64,000 nt of DNA. It comes from CAWDVH01 sp963805705. Lineage in GTDB: Bacteria > Actinomycetota > Actinomycetes > Streptosporangiales > Streptosporangiaceae. Below the pieces are notes generated by a model that worked only from the letters and a program-made list of their open reading frames with translations, searched no databases and had not been told where the DNA came from. Below, piece by piece: positions 1 to 7,192 of this stretch. Each line of letters starts with the position of its first letter. Position 1 is the first letter of the stretch. The stretch covers positions 868,001-932,000 of the forward strand of contig CAWDVH010000001.1 in assembly GCA_963805705.1 (NCBI GenBank). Direction: 5' to 3'. The position numbers and the translations under genes were made by a program.

Positions 1-445
1 TGGCCGACTCGCTGATCTCTTCGGCGGCCCGGTAGTGATCGAGCGTCTTCGCGTGCTCAACCGACAGGTCGGCCAGCACCTGGTCGCGGTTGTCGGTCGG
101 GTATCCCCGCTCGTTCATCACGGTGCCGACGAGCACCTGCGATGCGGCGACCGCATCTGCGGGGGTGTCGACGAACTGCTCCTGCAGGGTCGCCCATTCT
201 CGCGCGTAACGCGCGCGCGCCGATTCCGTGAGCGGGCGGATGTCCAGATCCTGGACCCGCCGTTCTCGCTCGGTCAGCTCCGCCTCGGCCTGGCGCTTGC
301 TGTCGCGCTCGCTGACCAGACGGTCGTATTCCGGGCCGAAGCGCTGCTGCAGCCGACGGCGGCGCGCTACCACCATCCGGCCGGCCACGAGAGCCGCTAC
401 GACGACTATGACCACGATGATGACCACGATGATCCCGGCCGACAT
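1..445 (-). CDS. Membrane-anchored hypothetical protein (3' end cut by window edge)
   Basis: The frame is open from an ATG at 445 to the left edge, giving 148 residues without a stop, so the C-terminus is missing. The protein begins with a strongly hydrophobic Ile/Val-rich helix (about residues 4-22), then basic residues (ARRRRLQQRFG), then a charged, probably helical soluble part rich in Glu, Arg and Gln. This suggests a single N-terminal membrane anchor with a cytoplasmic tail. The start is supported by AGGTGA five nucleotides upstream. Proteins of this shape are common in actinomycetes without assigned function, and I do not recognise a named domain. Overlapping frames on both strands lack such features. 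Confidence 0.75.
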   Translation of the reverse strand, partial: MSAGIIVVIIVVIVVVAALVAGRMVVARRRRLQQRFGPEYDRLVSERDSKRQAEAELTERERRVQDLDIRPLTESARARYAREWATLQEQFVDTPADAVAASQVLVGTVMNERGYPTDNRDQVLADLSVEHAKTLDHYRAAEEISESA

Positions 446-641
446 AACAATCACCTGCTTTCAAGGTAAGGACTCCCACGCACTGCCCCACACGGGCCGG
501 TGCAAACAGCTGGCTCATTTCGCCCAATGGCGGCCAGCCTCGGTTCTCCCAGCCATAAGGGCCTGACCTGCGCGTATAGCCCGCTGAATCGTACGACACG
601 CCAAGTTAACCGATCTTGGAGAGCCGTCAGCAGGCGGCCAT

Positions 642-665
642 GTTTGCCAGCGGCGAACTGGGTTA
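642..665 (+). promoter_or_regulatory. SigB/SigF-type promoter candidate
   Basis: GTTT (642-645), 14 nt, then GGGTTA (660-665). This is close to the GTTT-N14-16-GGGTAY pattern of actinobacterial SigB/SigF-like sigma factors, with one or two mismatches in the -10. It would start transcription near 672, about 60 nt before the small membrane protein gene at 733. Confidence 0.4.
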
Positions 666-732
666 GGGTGAAGTTGCAGGGGCCTTCTGTCCGGCCAGGC
701 AGGCATGCCCCGCGCGGATTGGAGTGGTCCAG

Positions 733-951
733 GTGTGGTGGCTAGACATCATCGTTGTTTTGCTGGTGGTTTTCGGGATCTGGGGATTCCTCACATTGAT
801 CGGCGTCCAGACCCGGTTCTTTACCCGAAAGACCACCCGCACCGCCGAGAGCATGTACGACGAGTACGCCGACTCTCCCGGAAAGCAGCGCCGGTACGCC
901 AGGAAGCACGGCGGCGAATGGCACAATGACGACGCGGCTGACCGGCCCTAG
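733..951 (+). CDS. Small single-pass membrane protein
   Basis: Encodes 72 residues: an N-terminal hydrophobic helix (about residues 3-22, rich in Ile, Val, Leu, Phe) followed by a charged tail with Lys/Arg and Tyr (TRKTTRTAES, RKHGGEW). The GTG at 733 is chosen because GGAG lies 8 nt upstream; a GTG at 724 is in frame but overlaps that ribosome site. No known domain is recognised. It is probably an inner-membrane protein with a cytoplasmic tail. The gene converges with the CYTH-CHAD gene, and the two stop codons share a single CTAG (948-951). A SigB/SigF-type promoter candidate lies upstream at 642-665. Confidence 0.6.
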   Translation: MWWLDIIVVLLVVFGIWGFLTLIGVQTRFFTRKTTRTAESMYDEYADSPGKQRRYARKHGGEWHNDDAADRP

Positions 952-2468
952 CCGAGCCAGCGGCGGTACCTAGGCCGGAAGGCCCGCTCCCATTCTTTGG
1001 CTGCCTGCTCGTCCAGCAGGAACGCATCACGGTCGCAGCTTTCGTACAGCAGTCCGAAGCTGAACGCGTTCTCGCCGGCCAGGTGGGCCCGCACGGCGAT
1101 CTCCCTGACCGCCTCGCGGGCCTCGACCGCGTCGTGCTGGTCACCGAGGACCGACTGGAGCCGCTTCATGCGCCCGGCCAGGCGGCTGGCCGGGCGGCCG
1201 CAGGCCGGGCTGGCTGCCTCAGCCGCGTACCGGGCGTCCTTGGCCGCCTTGCGCGTCTCGTGCAGGGCCACCTCCCTCGCCCCGCCAGCCGGCGTCCCGG
1301 CCGCCCGCCGGGCGCGCTTGCGCACCCGGCGGTAAGGACGCCTGACTGCGGCAGGCAGGACGTCACCGGCGGGAAGCCCGGCCTCCGGAGCCGGCGAGGG
1401 GCCGCTGAGGAACTGGTCCAGCTCAGTCAGCAGCGTGATGAACCGCTGGGAGTCCAGGGCCTCAAGCAGCGCCGTGCGGGCCGAGGCGGCCCGGGGAGCG
1501 AAGTGCGCGCTGACCCGCGCCTGGACCGGCCCGAGGAGGAGTTCCGCCGGCATCTGCGCCAGCCTGTCCTGCAGGTACGGGGCCAGGACCTCATTGTCGC
1601 GGGCCTCGCCGAGCACGCCGCCGAGCCACTTCAGCTCCGCCCGGAGGCTGCTGCCCTCGGGCAGGCCAAGGAGCTGGCCGAACGTCTTCAGCGTGCTGCG
1701 CAGCCTGCGGGTGGCGACCCGCATGTCGTGAACGGAGCCCGGTTCGTCGCGGCGGATCATGGGATCGAGCGCAGGCAGCAGGGCGGCCTGCTCTCGCGCG
1801 TAGGCCAGCACGACGTCGCCGGCCGTCGACTGCCCGCTGAGCCGGCCAGGGCCGGGTGGCTCGGGCAGCTGATCACCCAGAGCCCGCTCCAGCTTGGCCG
1901 CGTGCCCGGCGGGGCGCAGGCCGCCGTCGCGGAGCCAGCTGTCGGCCGCCGCGAGCAGGCTGGTGCCGCCGCCCGTAAGCTCCACTTCCACCTCGCGCCA
2001 TTGCGACAGGGCGGTGGACTCGCCCATCGTCTGCGCCGAGACATCATCGGTCGCTACTTCCGCCAGTGACGTGCCCGCGGCATCGAGCAGGATCCGGAGG
2101 CTGCGGGTGGTGGTGATCAGCGCAACCGGCCGCAGCGCCGCCCCGCGGGCATGGGCCCGCACGAGCGTCGCCAGCTCAGCCGGAACGCGACGGCCCGTCC
2201 GCCCCAGTGGCAGCTGGATCTCGCGACGGGTGTCAGCGTCCACCGGCAGCTTCAGGTGCCAGCCCGCGTCGCTGCCGCCACGACGCCGGCGCAGGGTGAC
2301 CCCCGCGCGGATGAGACGCAGGTCGGCAGTGTCGTAGTACTCGGCTTCAAGCTTCTGCTCGGACGGGTCAGACTGCGCCGAGACCTGCGGCAGTTCAAGC
2401 AGGCTAGGCACTGCCGCTCCCGGCTCCAGCTCGTACTTTCGCTCGGTTTCCCTGATCTCCGTGACCAT
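948..2468 (-). CDS. CYTH and CHAD domain-containing protein
   Basis: 506 residues with an N-terminal CYTH (triphosphate tunnel) domain at about 4-200, including the ExExK signature at E7-T-E9-R-K11 and the acidic/basic strand pattern EYYDTADLRL and LRRRRGG. A CHAD alpha-helical domain follows at about 215-495, with the conserved VHDMRVATRRLRS helix and later HETRKAAKDARY. CYTH domains act on or bind triphosphates, and CHAD domains bind inorganic polyphosphate, so a polyphosphate-associated role is likely, but the substrate is not visible here. The ATG at 2468 has a GAGGGG ribosome site. A sigma-70-like promoter sits just upstream (2515-2542). Its stop shares a CTAG with the convergent small gene. 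Confidence 0.92.
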   Translation of the reverse strand: MVTEIRETERKYELEPGAAVPSLLELPQVSAQSDPSEQKLEAEYYDTADLRLIRAGVTLRRRRGGSDAGWHLKLPVDADTRREIQLPLGRTGRRVPAELATLVRAHARGAALRPVALITTTRSLRILLDAAGTSLAEVATDDVSAQTMGESTALSQWREVEVELTGGGTSLLAAADSWLRDGGLRPAGHAAKLERALGDQLPEPPGPGRLSGQSTAGDVVLAYAREQAALLPALDPMIRRDEPGSVHDMRVATRRLRSTLKTFGQLLGLPEGSSLRAELKWLGGVLGEARDNEVLAPYLQDRLAQMPAELLLGPVQARVSAHFAPRAASARTALLEALDSQRFITLLTELDQFLSGPSPAPEAGLPAGDVLPAAVRRPYRRVRKRARRAAGTPAGGAREVALHETRKAAKDARYAAEAASPACGRPASRLAGRMKRLQSVLGDQHDAVEAREAVREIAVRAHLAGENAFSFGLLYESCDRDAFLLDEQAAKEWERAFRPRYRRWLG

Positions 2469-2514
2469 GTCGCCCCTCTACCCGCAACAGCCGAAGTGAT
2501 TCCTGCCGCAGTCG

Positions 2515-2542
2515 TTCATAGCAGAGCGGTCCGGGGTGTCAT
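2515..2542 (-). promoter_or_regulatory. Housekeeping-type promoter of the CYTH-CHAD gene
   Basis: On the minus strand: ATGACA (2542-2537), 16-nt spacer, TATGAA (2520-2515) with an extended TGC before the -10. Transcription would begin near 2508, about 40 nt before the ATG. The same TGCTATGAACG segment recurs upstream of the DUF6458-like gene (about 2885-2895), suggesting related promoters. Confidence 0.4.
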
Positions 2543-2558
2543 GCCTAGGGCCAGGCCG

Positions 2559-2846
2559 TCATTCCTCGTAATACTCTTCGACTGTCTCAGTAGCCGCGGG
2601 CCGGCGGCCGTCGGCGCTGGGTGCGACATCAGGGGCGGCGAGCGACGCCCTGGGCCGGGGCCTGCGGACCACCACGCGGCTGCGCACCCACCCGTAACCG
2701 CGCCGGGGGATGAACATCCCGGCCAGCCCTATCAGCAGGATCACCCAGCCCGCCACCTGCAGATTCAGGAAGCGGGGGTGGGCGGTGACAGCAAAGGCCA
2801 GGATCGCCCCGATGGCCACCAGCGTGAGGCCGGTGGCCGTCTTCAT
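2559..2846 (-). CDS. DUF6458-like two-helix membrane protein
   Basis: 95 residues from the ATG at 2846. Two membrane helices (about residues 4-22 and 31-48) are separated by a short loop, followed by a basic stretch (PRRGYGWVRSRVVVRRPRPR) and an acidic tail ending EEYYEE. The pattern 'GAILAFAV ... LNLQVAGWVILLIGLAGMF' resembles the actinobacterial DUF6458 family of unknown function. Two upstream in-frame ATGs (2864 and 2915) exist, but the family begins at the hydrophobic helix and the 2846 start has a GGGAAGGGG ribosome site. That site and start codon are duplicated in tandem (2843-2878), so translation could also begin 18 nt upstream. Confidence 0.72.
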   Translation of the reverse strand: MKTATGLTLVAIGAILAFAVTAHPRFLNLQVAGWVILLIGLAGMFIPRRGYGWVRSRVVVRRPRPRASLAAPDVAPSADGRRPAATETVEEYYEE

Positions 2847-2878
2847 GGCTGCCCCTTCCCTCATGGCTGCCCCTTCCC
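2843..2878. repeat. 18-bp tandem duplication over the start region
   Basis: Two perfect copies of an 18-bp unit (2843-2860 and 2861-2878). Each contains a start ATG (minus strand) and the purine-rich ribosome site preceding it. Because 18 is a multiple of three, both starts are in frame. Confidence 0.85.
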
Positions 2879-3039
2879 TCGAGCGTTCATAGCACCAGAG
2901 TTCCACTCCAGCCACCGGTTGTCATCGCCAGGGTCCAGAGTGCCTGCCGTGTCCAGGGTGCCTGGCGCGCCAGGGGGACCGGCCGCGCCAGCTGGAACAG
3001 CCGGCGCTGTAGCGATCGCCGGCGCGGCCAGGAGCTTGC

Positions 3040-3237
3040 TCACTTGCTGGGCTTCGGTGCCGTGCAGTTGGTCTTCGGGTTCACGCCGAAGTAGTTGAGC
3101 GGGCCGGCGACAATTGTCAAGGCGATGTTGCCCGCCTTTACGCAGGTCGTCACATTCCCGTTGAAGTAATGGCGCTGACCAGCGGCGATAGCGCCAATGA
3201 CCAGCCATATAATGACCAGTGCCGATGCGATACGCAT
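3040..3237 (-). CDS. Short exported or membrane-anchored protein with two cysteines
   Basis: 65 residues. An N-terminal hydrophobic segment (about 3-19, IASALVIIWLVIGAIAAG) acts as signal or anchor, followed by a small outer portion containing two cysteines (C32 and C58) that could form a disulfide, and a Pro/Lys tail. The ATG at 3237 has an excellent ribosome site, GGAGGTAGCA. I recognise it as a type of small hypothetical protein found in many actinomycetes, but no function is known. An AT-rich promoter-like stretch with a 7-bp inverted repeat (3255-3279) lies upstream. Confidence 0.7.
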   Translation of the reverse strand: MRIASALVIIWLVIGAIAAGQRHYFNGNVTTCVKAGNIALTIVAGPLNYFGVNPKTNCTAPKPSK

Positions 3238-3254
3238 TGCTACCTCCGACGAAT

Positions 3255-3279
3255 TTACTTACGTAGTCCAGTTAAGTAA
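3255..3279. promoter_or_regulatory. Inverted repeat, possible operator
   Basis: TTACTTA (3255-3261), 11-nt spacer, TAAGTAA (3273-3279): a perfect 7-bp inverted repeat in the AT-rich promoter region of the leftward small gene, about 20-40 bp from its start codon. It could bind a dimeric regulator; the factor is unknown. Confidence 0.35.
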
Positions 3280-3495
3280 TGAAGTAGTAAAGATTGGCTC
3301 CCCACGATCTGCCCGGCGACCTCCCTCGGCCACTTCCCGCATCCGCGGCGCGCCGTCGGCGCGTGTCCGAGAGGTCTCCGCAACAAGCGCCGTTAAACAT
3401 GCGCGCACGCGCCAATCCGGCCGTCTCACCGGAGGCATCAGGAGATGGCCGCCGGTGTCGCCGCCGGCGGGCGGCAGGCCGGGCCGCCCGGCCTC

Positions 3496-3521
3496 GGTTT
3501 GGCGTCCGCCACGCCGGGTAC
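3496..3521 (+). promoter_or_regulatory. SigB/SigF-type promoter, near-perfect
   Basis: GGTTT (3496-3500), 15 nt, GGGTAC (3516-3521). This matches the actinobacterial SigF/SigB consensus exactly at both elements. Transcription would begin near 3528, about 40 nt before the ATG at 3570. Confidence 0.6.
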
Positions 3522-3569
3522 CGGCAGGCTTCCGCAACGACGTCACCAGGCACGAAGGGGTCGCGCGAC

Positions 3570-3827
3570 ATGCCCAGAGCACAGATCAAAGACGAGAACA
3601 TGTACCAGGAACTACGCAAGCAGGGCGATAGCAAAGAGAAGTCAGCCCGGATTGCGAACGCGGCGGCGGCAAGCTCACGTCACGCGGTCGGCAAGAAGGG
3701 CGGCAAGAGCCCGTCCTACACCGACTGGAGCAAGCAGGATCTGCTCGGGCAGGCTAAGAAAATCGGCATCAAGGGCCGCTCATCCATGAACAAGAGCCAG
3801 CTGATCGACGCGCTGCGCAGCCACTAA
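3570..3827 (+). CDS. DUF7218 / Rho termination factor N-terminal-like protein
   Basis: 85 residues, basic. The N-terminal part (QIKDENMYQELRKQGDSKEK and following ARIANAAA) and the C-terminal helix-extended-loop-helix of Rho-N/SAP type (about residues 52-83: DLLGQAKKIGIKGRSSMNKSQLIDALR) match the small actinobacterial proteins annotated as DUF7218 or Rho-N domain proteins. The SAP-like fold suggests nucleic-acid binding, but the target is unknown. The ATG at 3570 is preferred over earlier in-frame codons because conserved sequence begins there. A near-perfect SigB/SigF-type promoter lies upstream, so it is probably a general-stress gene. It converges with the topoisomerase gene 18 bp away. 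Confidence 0.8.
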   Translation: MPRAQIKDENMYQELRKQGDSKEKSARIANAAAASSRHAVGKKGGKSPSYTDWSKQDLLGQAKKIGIKGRSSMNKSQLIDALRSH

Positions 3828-3845
3828 GCACGCCAGCTGGTCACG

Positions 3846-4859
3846 TCAGTCGCGCAGCAGCCGCAGGACGGCCGTCTCGAAGCGGCCATGAGTGGCGGGC
3901 CAGCCTTCCCGGACGTTCGCGCCCAGCCGCCCGAGGTCGAAGTCGATCGCCTCTCCGTCGAGGTAGCGGTCAATGAGCCGCCCGTCGATATACGAGGCCC
4001 GGCAGACCGCCGGGGTATTTCCCAGGTACTCGGCGACCTCGCCGACCACGCGGCTCACCGCGCGCTTGCGGGCCGGCGCCGACCCGGCCGCCGAGGCGGA
4101 AACGGCGAGCCCCACCGCGGCGAGCACGGTCGCGTGCCAGGTCCTGAAGTCCTTGGCGCTGATATCCAGGGCGAAGAGATCCTGCAGGTAGTCATTCATG
4201 TCGGCGCTGTCCAGCTCGTGCCACTCCCCTGCGTCCCGGTAGGCCAGCAGCCGCTGGCCCGGCGGGCGCCGACGGCGCAGCCCGGACACGATCGATGCGA
4301 CCGGGGCCGCCGCCACCACCTGCATCCGCTCCTGACCGCTCTTAGCCGGGTACTCAAAGACCAGGCCGCCTGAGGTGCAATGGACATGCTCGCGCTGGAG
4401 CGTCATCAGGCCGTAGCTGCCGTTGTCCTGCGCGTAGCGGTCGCCCCCAACCCGGAACAGCCCCACGTCCAGCAGCGTGAACGCGGCCGCCAGGACCCGC
4501 TGCCTGGACAGGCCCCGGCCGCCGAGCTGCTCGCTGACCGCGTCGCGGGCCGCCGGCAGGCCGGCCGCGAACGCCAGGACGTGGTCATGCTTCTCGCGAT
4601 CCCGCCTGGCCCGCCAGGCCGGATGGTAGATGTACTGACGCCGCCCGGCCGCATCCACCCCGGTGGCCTGCAGGTGCCCGCGGGCATCCGGGCAGATCCA
4701 CACCTCGGTCCAGGCGGGCGGGATGACCAGCCGCTCGATCCGGTCAAGGTCATCAGCGGACGGCTGGCCGCCGGATGGGGTGCGGTACTGAAAACCGCGG
4801 CCGCGCCGGACCCGCCGCAGTCCGGCGGCGGAGGTGTCGCTACGGCGCAGCCGCAGCAT
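3846..4859 (-). CDS. DNA topoisomerase IB (bacterial/poxvirus type)
   Basis: 337 residues, usual length for bacterial TopIB. It relaxes supercoils through a 3'-phosphotyrosyl intermediate. Visible: the N-terminal domain (PPAWTEVWICPD, QYIYHPAWRARRDREK) and catalytic residues R136 (LFRVGG), K173 (PAKSG), R239 (KDFRTWH) and nucleophile Y290 (VCRASYID). The residue matching poxvirus His265 is Asn281 (LGNTPAVCR), as in many bacterial members as far as I recall. The enzyme is an accessory, found patchily in bacteria. The GGTGAT ribosome site lies close to the ATG at 4859. Five 15-bp repeats separate it from the upstream response-regulator gene, so it may be read through from that operon. Confidence 0.93.
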   Translation of the reverse strand: MLRLRRSDTSAAGLRRVRRGRGFQYRTPSGGQPSADDLDRIERLVIPPAWTEVWICPDARGHLQATGVDAAGRRQYIYHPAWRARRDREKHDHVLAFAAGLPAARDAVSEQLGGRGLSRQRVLAAAFTLLDVGLFRVGGDRYAQDNGSYGLMTLQREHVHCTSGGLVFEYPAKSGQERMQVVAAAPVASIVSGLRRRRPPGQRLLAYRDAGEWHELDSADMNDYLQDLFALDISAKDFRTWHATVLAAVGLAVSASAAGSAPARKRAVSRVVGEVAEYLGNTPAVCRASYIDGRLIDRYLDGEAIDFDLGRLGANVREGWPATHGRFETAVLRLLRD

Positions 4860-4865
4860 GGCAGA

Positions 4866-4940
4866 TCACCGGCCGACGACTCACCGGCCGACGGTTCACC
4901 GACGGACAGGTCACCGACGGACAGGTCGCCGACGGACAGG
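4866..4940. repeat. Five 15-bp tandem repeats directly after a stop codon
   Basis: Five 15-bp units fill 4866-4940; the three nearest the response-regulator gene (4896-4940) are almost identical (TCACCGACGGACAGG type) and the other two are degenerate. The repeat abuts that gene's TGA (4941-4943). The core GACGGACAGG also occurs inside the gene's 3' coding end (4964-4973), so the array probably arose by duplicating the gene end. Confidence 0.85.
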
Positions 4941-5381
4941 TCACGGGCGGGGCAGGCGCACGACGGACAGGAAGAAATCGTCGATCTGCCGGACCGCGGC
5001 GATGAACTGGTTGACGTCGACGGGCTTGGTCACGTAGGCATTCGCGTGCAGCTTGTAGCTGCGCAGGATGTCTTCCTCGGACGAGGACGTGGTCAGGACC
5101 ACCACCGGCAGGTGGGTGAGATCGGGGTCGGACCTGATCCGCTCCAGTACCTGGCGCCCGTCGTACTTCGGCAGGTTGAGGTCGAGCAGGACCAGGTCGA
5201 CCTTCGGCGCATCGGCATAAGCGCCCCGGCGGTACAGGAAGTCCAGCGCCTCCTCGCCGTCGCGGGTGACGTGCAGCCGGTTGCCGATCTTGTTGTCCTG
5301 GAAGGCCTCGCGGGTCATCAGCTCGTCGCCGGGGTCATCCTCGACGAGCAGTACCTCGATGGGCTGCAGCGGAGCCATCAT
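4941..5381 (-). CDS. Single-domain response regulator (Rcp1/CheY-like)
   Basis: 146 residues, one receiver domain with no output domain. Key residues: acidic pocket E14/D15/D16 (VEDDPGDE), phosphoacceptor D67 (LLLDLNLP), T97/T98 (VVLTTSS) and K119 (YVTKP). The 'VEDDPGDE ... NRLHVTRDGEEALDFLYRRG' pattern is that of Rcp1-type regulators that pair with phytochrome-like or CHASE3 histidine kinases. Its ATG overlaps the kinase stop (ATGA, 5378-5381), so the two are translationally coupled and almost certainly partners. As there is no DNA-binding part, it should act by protein contact or as a phosphate relay, possibly back to the upstream SpoIIE phosphatase. Confidence 0.93.
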   Translation of the reverse strand: MMAPLQPIEVLLVEDDPGDELMTREAFQDNKIGNRLHVTRDGEEALDFLYRRGAYADAPKVDLVLLDLNLPKYDGRQVLERIRSDPDLTHLPVVVLTTSSSEEDILRSYKLHANAYVTKPVDVNQFIAAVRQIDDFFLSVVRLPRP

Positions 5382-7192
5382 GCGGGAATCCCTTCGGCGC
5401 TGGTGCTGACGGTGCCCGGGAGGGCAGCGCCGGTAGTGGAAGCCTCGTCCGCCGGCTCGGGCTCAGCCGCCGGGTCCGGCTCCGGCGGATCGATCCCCGG
5501 CAGCGTGAAGCACACGCGGGCCCCGTCAGCGTAGGCGGTGTCGAGACTGATCTCGCCGCCGTGATGCTCGACGATCCGCTTGCAGAGCGCCAGCCCGATC
5601 CCGGTGCCGGCGTAAGCACTGCGGCCATGCAGCCGCTGGAAGATCACGAAGACCTTCTCGGCGAACTCCGGCGGGATCCCGATGCCGTTGTCGGCCACGC
5701 AGAACTGCAGCATCCCGTCCGGCTGCTCATCGACGGTGATCGCAATCGCGGGGACGCGGTCGGGCGCCCGGAACTTGATGCCGTTAGCGATGAGGTTCTG
5801 CCACAGCATCGCCAGCATGGTGGGATCGCCCATCACCTCGGGCAGCTGCGCCGGCCGTTCTATCACGGCACTGGATTCCTCGATGATGGTGCCGAGGCTG
5901 GCGATCGCGTTATCCAGCACCCCGTCCAGGGACAGGCGGACGCGCTGGTCGTCGGCCCGGCCGACCCTGGAGAACGTCAGCAGGTCGTTGATCAGGATCT
6001 GCAGCCGCTTCGCGCCGTCGACGGCGAAGTCGATGTACTGGCGGCCGCGGTCGTCGAGCTGGTCTCCGTAGCGCTTCTCCAGCAGCTGGCAGAACGAGGC
6101 CACCTTGCGCAGCGGTTCCTGCAGGTCATGGGATGCCACATAGGCGAACTGCTCGAGCTCGGCGTTGGAGCGCAGCAGGTCAGCGGCCTGGGCGTCGAGA
6201 TCCTCCGCCTGGGCGGCCGCCACCTCCTGCGCCGCGCGGGCGTCCTCCAGCGCGGCGACCAGCTCGCTGCGCATCGCCTCGATGTCGGCGGCCACGGCGC
6301 GCAGGTCCTTGGGACCGGTCGCCTCGATATGGTGGCCGAAGTCGCCGGCCACCACCTGGCGGGCGGACGTGCGCAGGCGGCCCAGTGGCTGGACGACCGC
6401 GTTATGCAGTACCAGCGCCATGGCGGCGGACGCGATCAGGAACACGATCAGGATGGTGACGAACGTCCAGTCGGTGATACTGCGGCTGGTGCTCAGGCGG
6501 GCACTGTCGTGCGACGCGGCCACGGCCAGATGGGCGTTCTGCGCGGTGAACGCATCCCGCAGATGGTCAAAGGAGCGCTTGCTGGCGTCCAGCAGAGCGA
6601 CGTCTTTGCCGCTCAGCGGCCCGTGCCGGGCCAGCGCGATCAGCGGGAGCGCATACGAGCGGCGCCACTGGGCCGCCGCCTGCTCGGTCCTGGCCAGGTC
6701 GGCGGCCAGCTGCGGTTTGTGCCCGATCAGCGTGCGCAGCCGGGCCACCGCGTCGGCCTGCGTGGCGAGCCCCGCGGTGTAGGGCTGCAGGAAGTTCGCC
6801 TGGCCGGTGATGCCGAAACCACGGACTCCTGCCTCCTGGTCCACCAGCGCGCCCTGCAGCCGGTACGCCTGAGCCTGAGCCGGCAGGATGCCGCCGTCCA
6901 GCTCAGCGGATACCGAGCGGCTCTGCGCGAGTATCTGCGCGATGACCACGGCGGCGATCACCACCAGGAGGGCGATCACCGCGAACACCACGCCGAACCA
7001 GCCCTGGACCGTCAGGCCGGGAAAACGCGGCCCGCCAGCCTCAGGACCGGACTCGCGCGGGCCAGCATCGGACCCGCCAGCACCGGGGCCACCAGCACCG
7101 GGGCCACCAGCACCGGGGCCAGCGGCACCGGGGGGAGCGGCACCGGAGCCACCAGCACCGGATTCCCCCGCGCCGGGGGCGGTCCCGCTCAC
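5378..7192 (-). CDS. CHASE3-HAMP sensor histidine kinase
   Basis: 604 residues. Order: low-complexity Gly/Ala/Pro N-terminus (1-60) encoded by 15-bp repeats; membrane helix about 65-86; extracytoplasmic CHASE3-like sensor about 90-240; membrane helix about 243-263; HAMP about 267-318; coiled coil; HisKA with phosphoacceptor H355 (YVASHDLQEPLRKV); HATPase with N box, DNGIGIPPEF and GTGIGLALCKRIVEHHGG. It phosphorylates itself and then the adjacent Rcp1-like regulator. The GTG at 7192 overlaps the preceding stop (GTGA). The CHASE3 ligand is unknown; the neighbourhood (SpoIIE phosphatase, trehalose genes) suggests an osmotic or general-stress cue, which is inference. Confidence 0.93.
   Translation of the reverse strand: MSGTAPGAGESGAGGSGAAPPGAAGPGAGGPGAGGPGAGGSDAGPRESGPEAGGPRFPGLTVQGWFGVVFAVIALLVVIAAVVIAQILAQSRSVSAELDGGILPAQAQAYRLQGALVDQEAGVRGFGITGQANFLQPYTAGLATQADAVARLRTLIGHKPQLAADLARTEQAAAQWRRSYALPLIALARHGPLSGKDVALLDASKRSFDHLRDAFTAQNAHLAVAASHDSARLSTSRSITDWTFVTILIVFLIASAAMALVLHNAVVQPLGRLRTSARQVVAGDFGHHIEATGPKDLRAVAADIEAMRSELVAALEDARAAQEVAAAQAEDLDAQAADLLRSNAELEQFAYVASHDLQEPLRKVASFCQLLEKRYGDQLDDRGRQYIDFAVDGAKRLQILINDLLTFSRVGRADDQRVRLSLDGVLDNAIASLGTIIEESSAVIERPAQLPEVMGDPTMLAMLWQNLIANGIKFRAPDRVPAIAITVDEQPDGMLQFCVADNGIGIPPEFAEKVFVIFQRLHGRSAYAGTGIGLALCKRIVEHHGGEISLDTAYADGARVCFTLPGIDPPEPDPAAEPEPADEASTTGAALPGTVSTSAEGIPA
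7076..7165. repeat. 15-bp repeats encoding the kinase N-terminal Gly/Ala/Pro tract
   Basis: About six 15-bp units (ACCAGCACCGGGGCC type) in frame within the first 60 codons of the histidine kinase, encoding GAGGP/GAGGS-like pentapeptides. Copy number should vary between strains. Confidence 0.85.

Larger units (their letters stand above)
3238..3569. other. Divergent intergenic region, 332 bp
   Basis: No gene seen. The left part (about 3250-3295) is unusually AT-rich for this genome and should hold the promoter of the leftward 65-residue gene. The right end (3496-3521) holds a SigB/SigF-type promoter for the rightward DUF7218-type gene. The middle is featureless GC-rich DNA. Confidence 0.6.

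Noticed and set aside
446..560. SigF-like element upstream of the first gene (GTTT-N14-GGGGCA on the minus strand)
   Set aside because: The -10 has too many mismatches to call.
1083..2069. Long plus-strand open frame opposite the CYTH-CHAD gene
   Set aside because: Low-complexity composition and complete overlap with a well-supported gene on the other strand.
4866..4940. Short direct repeats as a CRISPR array
   Set aside because: Units are 15 bp with no spacers and no cas genes; they are plain tandem repeats.
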